DNA from: an uncultured Eubacteriales bacterium
GTDB taxonomy: Bacteria > Bacillota > Clostridia > Monoglobales > Monoglobaceae
NCBI GenBank assembly: GCA_900542675.1
Contig: UQOT01000070.1
Coordinates: 1 to 10,478 of the forward strand
Direction: 5' to 3'
Length of the DNA stretch: 10,478 bases
In this document: positions 6,442 to 10,478 of the stretch, piece by piece
Position numbering within the stretch: the first letter of the stretch is position 1
Layout: each line of letters starts with the position of its first letter
Notes under the pieces: model-generated
What the model was told of the DNA's origin: nothing
The model's input: only the letters and a program-made list of their open reading frames with translations
The model's database searches: none
Made by a program: the position numbers and the translations under genes

Positions 6442-7761
6442 TTATTTACTGTATTTCATCTTAGCGATATAAAATCCGCTTCCGCCGGTTTTGTGCGTCA
6501 TCAGCTTGTTTTCGCCGATTAGCTCAAAATCTTTATGTCTCTTTAAAAACGTCCGTACCTGATTTTCATTCTCACGCCTTAAAATTGTGCAGGTGCTGTA
6601 TACAAGAATTCCGCCGCGCTTTAGGTATTTATATGAAGCCTCCAAAATTTTACTCTGAATTTGTGCAAGCTCTTCTATATCTTCTTGCTTGCGCGTGCGC
6701 CTGATATCAGGCTTTGTATGCATTACTCCGAGTCCCGAGCAAGGCGCGTCGACAAGCACCCTGTCGAAAATGCCGATACAATTTTCATCGCAAACCGCCG
6801 CATCGTGACATTCTGCCTCAATAATATCAATTTGGAGGCGCTTTGCCGCACACTTTATAAGCTCTACTTTATGCTCGTGTATATCAAACGCTTTAATCCT
6901 GCCTTTATTCCTCATTCTTTCGGCAATTGCGGTCGTCTTGCCTCCGGGAGCCGCGCACACATCTATTACATTATCCCCCGGCTTCGGGTCAAGCGCAAGC
7001 ACTGCCGCCTGTGAGCTTCTGTTCTGCAAAGAATAATACCCTTCTCTGTAAAGCTTTGAAGCACTTATATCAAGTCCACCGTTTACATAAAAGCAGCCGT
7101 CAATCTCGTTATCGGGAACCGCCATAATACCATCACGCTTTAAAAGCTCGATACATTTTAAATCGTCGACTTTCCCATCCGTCATACACTCGTATTTAAG
7201 CGGGTTTACGCGTATCATCGGGCTGTGCGGCTTGTCGCTCTCAGCTAATATCTTCTCGCACTCCTGAGCTCCGTATTCATCTATAAGCATATTAACCATC
7301 CATAGAGGATATGAATACATAACTGCAAAATATTCGGCGTCGCCGCCCATTCTGTCGAGCTGTTTCAAACTGCCGCCGTCTTTGGCACGTACCAGACTGC
7401 GCAAAACAGCATTGACAAAACCACCCGAACGCGCCGCATATCTCTTTGTTAGCGCAACGCTTTCGCTGCACGCCGCGGAATTTGGTATCTTACTCAAAAA
7501 CATAATTTGATACGCGCCGAGTTCGAGAATGTTTCTGACCCAATAAGACATTTTTCGGATTTTAATTTTTGAAAACTGCATAATATAAAAGTCAAGCAGC
7601 TCACGTCGCTTTATACAGCCCATAACCAGCTCGGTCACAAGCCCTTTTTCACGTGCGGAACAGTTTTTATTCCTAAACTCATCGGCAATCGCCTTATTTG
7701 CATATGCGCCATCTCTGTCGAGTTTTACCAAAACCTTAAGCGCCGATTCTCTTTCGTTCAT
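6442..7761 (-). CDS. rsmB: 16S rRNA (cytosine-967-C5) methyltransferase RsmB
   Basis: SAM-dependent methyltransferase forming m5C967 in 16S rRNA (EC 2.1.1.176). The 439 residues fit the family. Residues 1 to about 130 form a NusB-like helical RNA-binding domain with the typical motif around GGFVNAVLR 113-121. A linker domain and the Rossmann methyltransferase core follow. Visible core motifs: SAM-binding DVCAAPGGKTT 267-277, FDIHEHK 292-298, motif IV DAPCSGLG 338-345 with Cys341, and motif VI YSTCT 388-392 with the nucleophilic Cys391. The paired Cys residues are diagnostic of RNA m5C methyltransferases. The ATG at 7761 has AGGGTGG only four bases upstream, a somewhat close ribosome site. It sits 18 bases after the peptidase gene and two before rlmN, next to which it also occurs in B. 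subtilis. Confidence 0.96.
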   Translation of the reverse strand: MNERESALKVLVKLDRDGAYANKAIADEFRNKNCSAREKGLVTELVMGCIKRRELLDFYIMQFSKIKIRKMSYWVRNILELGAYQIMFLSKIPNSAACSESVALTKRYAARSGGFVNAVLRSLVRAKDGGSLKQLDRMGGDAEYFAVMYSYPLWMVNMLIDEYGAQECEKILAESDKPHSPMIRVNPLKYECMTDGKVDDLKCIELLKRDGIMAVPDNEIDGCFYVNGGLDISASKLYREGYYSLQNRSSQAAVLALDPKPGDNVIDVCAAPGGKTTAIAERMRNKGRIKAFDIHEHKVELIKCAAKRLQIDIIEAECHDAAVCDENCIGIFDRVLVDAPCSGLGVMHTKPDIRRTRKQEDIEELAQIQSKILEASYKYLKRGGILVYSTCTILRRENENQVRTFLKRHKDFELIGENKLMTHKTGGSGFYIAKMKYSK

Positions 7762-7779
7762 TATACCACCCTATCGCCT

Positions 7780-8490
7780 TTAGTCACGACGGCTTCTGTT
7801 AGAAATCAATATAAGCCTCAGCAAAGACATAATTGCCGAAAACGCGGCAGCAACATATGTCATTGCCGCGGCGCTCAGTACCTTTTTTGCTCCGTTTAAT
7901 TCCTCGGGATTAAGCATTTCGTATGAATTAAGAGTCTTAAGCGCACGGCTGCTCGCATTAAACTCAACAGGCAGCGTGATAAGCTGAAACACCACAGTCG
8001 CCGCATACATAATAATTCCAATATCTATCAAAATCGGTGAATAACTGCCGAATGCTGCAAGTACAATGCCGATTAAAACTATCGGAATAGCAAGATTACT
8101 GCAAAGGCTAACAACCGGAACAATCGCATTTCTGACTCTTATCGGAGTATATCCGGTCGCATACTGCACCGCGTGGCCGCATTCGTGGGCGGCAACGCCT
8201 ATCGCACCTATACTGCGGCTTGTGTAGGTCGCATCGGATAAATTAACTATATTTGTCCTCGGGTCAAAATTATCGGTCAGATTTCCGTCGATATGCCGAA
8301 CCTCAACATTATTAAGTCCGTTTTTGTCAAGTATCAGTCTTGCCGCGTCCGCACCCGTCAGACCACGCATTGTGACGATTTCCGAATACTTTTTAAATGT
8401 ACTCGACACCTTAAACTGCGCCCACATTGCAAGTAAAAACGCCGGAACAAGCAACAGCATTGTCGGGTCGTAAAATATAAATGGATACAT
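7780..8490 (-). CDS. Membrane zinc metallopeptidase, YugP type
   Basis: Predicted integral-membrane zinc protease of the Zn_peptidase_2 (YugP) family, 236 residues. Hydrophobic segments lie at about 8-24, 123-147, 151-173 and 205-228. The zinc motif HECGH is at 102-106, after the first membrane segment, in the context AAHECGHAVQY typical of the family. A conserved LPVEFNAS at 173-180 offers Glu177 as a possible third ligand; that assignment is inferred. The start ATG at 8490 is preceded by a perfect AGGAGG at six bases. A GTG at 8529 would add 13 residues but would start inside the upstream hairpin. The physiological substrate is not established for this family, so I give no gene symbol. B. 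subtilis lacks it between fmt and rsmB, but its position inside this operon suggests co-expression with translation genes. Confidence 0.9.
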   Translation of the reverse strand: MYPFIFYDPTMLLLVPAFLLAMWAQFKVSSTFKKYSEIVTMRGLTGADAARLILDKNGLNNVEVRHIDGNLTDNFDPRTNIVNLSDATYTSRSIGAIGVAAHECGHAVQYATGYTPIRVRNAIVPVVSLCSNLAIPIVLIGIVLAAFGSYSPILIDIGIIMYAATVVFQLITLPVEFNASSRALKTLNSYEMLNPEELNGAKKVLSAAAMTYVAAAFSAIMSLLRLILISNRSRRD

Positions 8491-8496
8491 AAATTT

Positions 8497-8502
8497 CCTC
8501 CT
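8497..8502 (-). promoter_or_regulatory. Ribosome binding site deciding the peptidase start
   Basis: Minus-strand AGGAGG lies six bases upstream of the ATG at 8490. It supports that start over the in-frame GTG at 8529, which has no comparable site. Confidence 0.85.
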
Positions 8503-8516
8503 GAAAACTATTATCC

Positions 8517-8535
8517 GCGGGCAAAACACGCCCGC
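8517..8535 (-). other. GC-rich hairpin between fmt and the peptidase gene
   Basis: A perfect six-base-pair stem, GCGGGC pairing with GCCCGC, encloses a seven-base loop. It starts 13 bases after the fmt stop and ends 14 bases before the AGGAGG of the peptidase gene. On the minus strand the stem is followed by GGATAATAG rather than a T-run, so it is not a standard intrinsic terminator. It may be a processing or stability element, or a weak attenuator that lowers expression of downstream genes. This is the largest gap in the operon, 58 bases. Confidence 0.55.
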
Positions 8536-8548
8536 AAAACCTATTATA

Positions 8549-9484
8549 CTATTTCAGTACCGTTCCTATATCAATACTATGTCCGTTTAAATAACTTGCG
8601 GCAGCCATTCTCTTGCCGCCTTTAAACTGAAGTTCTTTTATAATTATACTTACACCGTCTCCGCAGCATACCTCAATTCCGCTCTTTCCGGCGGATATAA
8701 CCTCTCCCGGACTGCTGTTTACTGCATCTTTTCCAAAATGTGCGTCATAAATCTTCATCACATTATCGCCGCACATCGTATATGCAACAGGCCACGGATT
8801 TGTGCCGTATATTAAGTTGATTATCTCATTATGAGACTTTTGCCAGTCGATTTTCCCTGTATCCTTACTAAGCATTTCGGCATAATTCGACAGCTCATCA
8901 TTCTGTTTTTCCCTAGGTGCGTCACCTTCCGCAATTGCACGCAGCGTCTTTACTATAAGCTCAGATCCCATCTTTGAAAGCCGATTAGAGAGTTCGCCCG
9001 CAGTCTCATACTCGCCGATTTCCGTCTCAGACTTAAATATCATATCACCGGTATCAAGTCCCTGCTCCATATACATAGTAGTGACGCCGGTCGTCTTCTC
9101 GCCGTCAATAATGCAGCGCTGTATCGGCGCGGCTCCGCGGTACTTCGGAAGCAGTGACGCGTGAACATTAACGCAGCCGTACTTTGGAAAGCCAAGCACG
9201 TACTTCGGCAATATTCTGCCGTACGCCACAACAACAATTATATCGGGACTGAGCGCCGTAAGCTCATCTAAAAATGCGTTATTTTTAAGCGATACAGGCT
9301 GAAATACCGGTATTTTTCTGTTCTCCGCCGCGGTTTTAACCGGGGTTGGCTGAAGCTTATGCCCTCTCCCCTTCGGTTTATCGGGCTGAGACACAGCACC
9401 AACAACCGTAAATTCGCCGCAGTCCGCTATCATCTCAAGGCACTCCGCCGCAAATTCCGGTGTTCCCATAAACAAAACTTTCAT
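8549..9484 (-). CDS. fmt: Methionyl-tRNA formyltransferase
   Basis: Transfers a formyl group from 10-formyl-tetrahydrofolate to Met-tRNAfMet for translation initiation (EC 2.1.2.9). The 311 residues are the normal full length. The N-terminal Rossmann-type formyltransferase domain starts with FMGTPEFA at 5-12. It carries the catalytic triad in NVHASLLPKYRG (Asn106, His108) and LDTGDMI (Asp144), numbered exactly as in E. coli Fmt. The loop at about 34-43 (PDKPKGRGHK) matches the tRNA-contacting insertion. The C-terminal OB-like domain spans about 206-311, with NPWPVAYT at 229-236. The ATG at 9484 has AGGAG six bases upstream (9491-9495). It is the first gene of the minus-strand operon here, with its own promoter. 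The usual partner def is not upstream; instead a divergent his operon begins. Confidence 0.97.
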   Translation of the reverse strand: MKVLFMGTPEFAAECLEMIADCGEFTVVGAVSQPDKPKGRGHKLQPTPVKTAAENRKIPVFQPVSLKNNAFLDELTALSPDIIVVVAYGRILPKYVLGFPKYGCVNVHASLLPKYRGAAPIQRCIIDGEKTTGVTTMYMEQGLDTGDMIFKSETEIGEYETAGELSNRLSKMGSELIVKTLRAIAEGDAPREKQNDELSNYAEMLSKDTGKIDWQKSHNEIINLIYGTNPWPVAYTMCGDNVMKIYDAHFGKDAVNSSPGEVISAGKSGIEVCCGDGVSIIIKELQFKGGKRMAAASYLNGHSIDIGTVLK

Positions 9485-9516
9485 ATAAATCTCCTGATAT
9501 TCCTCATTATTATATT

Positions 9517-9545
9517 ATTATACAACAACTTCTATAATATATCAA
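9517..9545 (-). promoter_or_regulatory. Sigma-A-type promoter for the fmt operon
   Basis: Minus-strand TTGATA (-35, 9540-9545) and TATAAT (-10, 9517-9522) are separated by exactly 17 bases. The -10 is a consensus match and the -35 matches four of six positions or better. Transcription would start near 9510, giving a leader of about 25 bases that contains just the fmt ribosome site. No other promoter of this quality was seen between the tightly packed genes downstream. Confidence 0.75.
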
Positions 9546-9550
9546 GGAAT

Positions 9551-9569
9551 ATTTTTGTATTGCAAAAAT
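9551..9569. promoter_or_regulatory. Inverted repeat over the his -35 box, possible operator
   Basis: ATTTTTG at 9551-9557 and CAAAAAT at 9563-9569 are perfect reverse complements around a five-base centre. After one mismatched pair the symmetry continues for two more pairs (AA 9548-9549, TT 9571-9572). The right arm covers the -35 box of the hisH promoter and the left arm lies between the two divergent -35 boxes. The placement suits a repressor or a shared regulator. The AT-rich background makes chance a real alternative. Confidence 0.4.
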
Positions 9570-9588
9570 GTTTAAAGAGTGGTAAAAT
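9560..9588 (+). promoter_or_regulatory. Sigma-A-type promoter for hisH-hisF
   Basis: TTGCAA (-35, 9560-9565) and TAAAAT (-10, 9583-9588) are separated by 17 bases. TGG just upstream of the -10 supplies an extended -10 TGn element. The start of transcription would be near 9595, leaving about 34 bases before the hisH ATG. That leader is too short for a T-box or a riboswitch. The -35 box lies 14 bases from the -35 box of the divergent fmt promoter. Confidence 0.7.
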
Positions 9589-9628
9589 CTAATTAAAAAT
9601 TTATTCATATTTTGTAGGAGTATATTTT

Positions 9629-10234
9629 ATGATTGCTATAATTGACTACGGTGCGGGCAACCTTCGATCTGTTGAAAAGGCGCTCGAATTTCTCGGTTTC
9701 CGCGCAAAAATCACCTCTGAGCCGAACGAGATTTTAAGCGCAAACAAGGTAATTCTGCCTGGCGTGGGCGCATTCGGCGACTGTATGAGGTCTATAAACA
9801 CCGCGCATCTTAACGAATGTATACATAAAGTAATACGCGGCGGCACGCCGTTTTTAGGCATCTGCCTCGGACTCCAGCTGCTGTTTGATATGAGTGAGGA
9901 GTCTCCGGGCGCCGAAGGACTTAAAGTTTTCCGCGGAAAAAATATAAAAATACCTTATACAGAAGGCCTTAAAATACCGCACATGGGCTGGAACTCGCTT
10001 AAATACGACAAAAACTGTCCGATATTCAAGGGACTGGGCGATGAACCTTATGTGTATTTTGTTCACTCATACTATATGCAGCCCGAGGACAAGAGCATAA
10101 TATCAGCGGTATGCGACTACGGCGCGGAGCTGCCTGTTGCACTGTGGCGGGACAATGTGTTTGCAACGCAGTTCCACCCTGAGAAGAGCGGTGACACGGG
10201 CCTTAAAATACTCAAGAATTTCGCAGAGCTGTAA
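9629..10234 (+). CDS. hisH: Imidazole glycerol-phosphate synthase, glutaminase subunit
   Basis: Class I glutamine amidotransferase that hydrolyses glutamine and passes ammonia to HisF in histidine biosynthesis (EC 4.3.2.10). It has 201 residues, the normal size. Motifs: DYGAGNLRSV 6-15, LPGVGAFGDCM 43-53, the nucleophile elbow GICLGLQ 77-83 with Cys79, PHMGWN in the middle, YFVHSYY, and QFHPEKSG with His183 and Glu185 completing the triad. The LPGVGAFG form and the HPEKSG end distinguish HisH from other amidotransferases. The ATG at 9629 has AGGAG eight bases upstream (9616-9620). It is the first gene of a plus-strand operon divergent from fmt, and hisF follows after 12 bases, so the two subunits of the heterodimer would be made together. 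Confidence 0.97.
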   Translation: MIAIIDYGAGNLRSVEKALEFLGFRAKITSEPNEILSANKVILPGVGAFGDCMRSINTAHLNECIHKVIRGGTPFLGICLGLQLLFDMSEESPGAEGLKVFRGKNIKIPYTEGLKIPHMGWNSLKYDKNCPIFKGLGDEPYVYFVHSYYMQPEDKSIISAVCDYGAELPVALWRDNVFATQFHPEKSGDTGLKILKNFAEL

Positions 10235-10246
10235 AGGAGGGCTATT

Positions 10247-10478
10247 ATGTACGCAAAGAGAATAATACCGTGCCTTGACGTAAAGAACGGACGTGTAGTT
10301 AAGGGCGTTAATTTTGTTAACTTGATTGACGCGGGAGACCCGGTTGAGGTTGCTAAGTTATATAATGCGGCAGGCGCGGACGAGCTTGTATTTTTGGATA
10401 TAACCGCAACGCACGAAAACCGCGACACTGTTGTGGAAATGGCCAAGCGCGTTGCGGAAACGGTTTTTATTCCGTTTA
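10247..10478 (+). CDS. hisF: Imidazole glycerol-phosphate synthase, cyclase subunit (5' part)
   Basis: The first 77 codons of HisF, cut by the window edge. The full protein is a TIM barrel of about 250 residues that joins ammonia from HisH to PRFAR, giving imidazole glycerol phosphate and AICAR. The visible part matches HisF closely: AKRIIPCLDVKNGRVVKG at 3-20 with the catalytic Asp11, DAGDPVE, and DELVFLDITA at 45-54. AGGAGG at 10235-10240 lies six bases before the ATG and directly follows the hisH stop. The sequence CLDVKNGRVVKG favours HisF over its paralogue HisA. No hisA lies between hisH and hisF here; the genes that follow are not visible. Confidence 0.96.
   Translation, partial: MYAKRIIPCLDVKNGRVVKGVNFVNLIDAGDPVEVAKLYNAAGADELVFLDITATHENRDTVVEMAKRVAETVFIPF

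Noticed and set aside
8517..8535. Intrinsic terminator after fmt
   Set aside because: The stem is good but no T-run follows on the minus strand, and the gene run continues in the same direction with a strong ribosome site. I kept it as a hairpin only.
9589..9628. T-box or riboswitch in the hisH leader
   Set aside because: The predicted leader is about 34 bases and AT-rich, too short for any T-box or known riboswitch, and no terminator stem is present.
1..10478. CRISPR arrays, tRNA or rRNA genes, insertion sequences
   Set aside because: I saw no regularly spaced repeats, no tRNA-like or rRNA stretch, and no transposase or recombinase frame on either strand.

Overview
The window carries a conserved Firmicutes housekeeping operon on the minus strand and the start of a histidine-biosynthesis operon on the plus strand. 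Gene order, strong AGGAGG-type ribosome binding sites, a PASTA-domain Ser/Thr kinase and a B. subtilis PrpC-PrkC-RsgA-Rpe-ThiN arrangement point to a low-to-moderate-GC member of Clostridia. I cannot name a genus from the sequence alone. All proteins but one belong to recognisable families. I found no mobile element, CRISPR array, RNA gene or defence island.

Minus strand, in order of transcription from position 9484 down to 82: fmt (Met-tRNA formyltransferase), a membrane zinc metallopeptidase of the YugP type, rsmB (16S rRNA m5C methyltransferase), rlmN (radical-SAM 23S rRNA/tRNA m2A methyltransferase), stp/prpC (PP2C phosphatase), prkC (PASTA kinase), rsgA (ribosome-assembly GTPase), rpe (ribulose-phosphate 3-epimerase), thiN (thiamine pyrophosphokinase) and a small unrecognised lipoprotein. 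Intergenic gaps are between a 4-base overlap and 18 bases, except for 58 bases between fmt and the peptidase, which hold a GC-rich hairpin. The set is therefore probably one transcription unit from a promoter just upstream of fmt. The themes are translation initiation and ribosome maturation (Fmt, RsmB, RlmN, RsgA), reversible Ser/Thr phosphorylation (Stp/PrkC), and two metabolic enzymes (Rpe, ThiN).

Plus strand: hisH at 9629-10234, followed by the first 77 codons of hisF, which runs off the right edge. The two proteins form imidazole glycerol-phosphate synthase. The 144-base gap between fmt and hisH holds two well-formed back-to-back sigma-A-type promoters, each with a 17-base spacer. A 7+7 inverted repeat lies over the -35 box of the his promoter and could be an operator.

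The most notable items are the Gly-rich extracellular tail of the kinase, the dyad in the divergent promoter region, the unrecognised lipoprotein closing the operon, the hairpin after fmt, and two substituted positions in ThiN signature motifs. I found no clearly novel system; most of the window is ordinary core genome.
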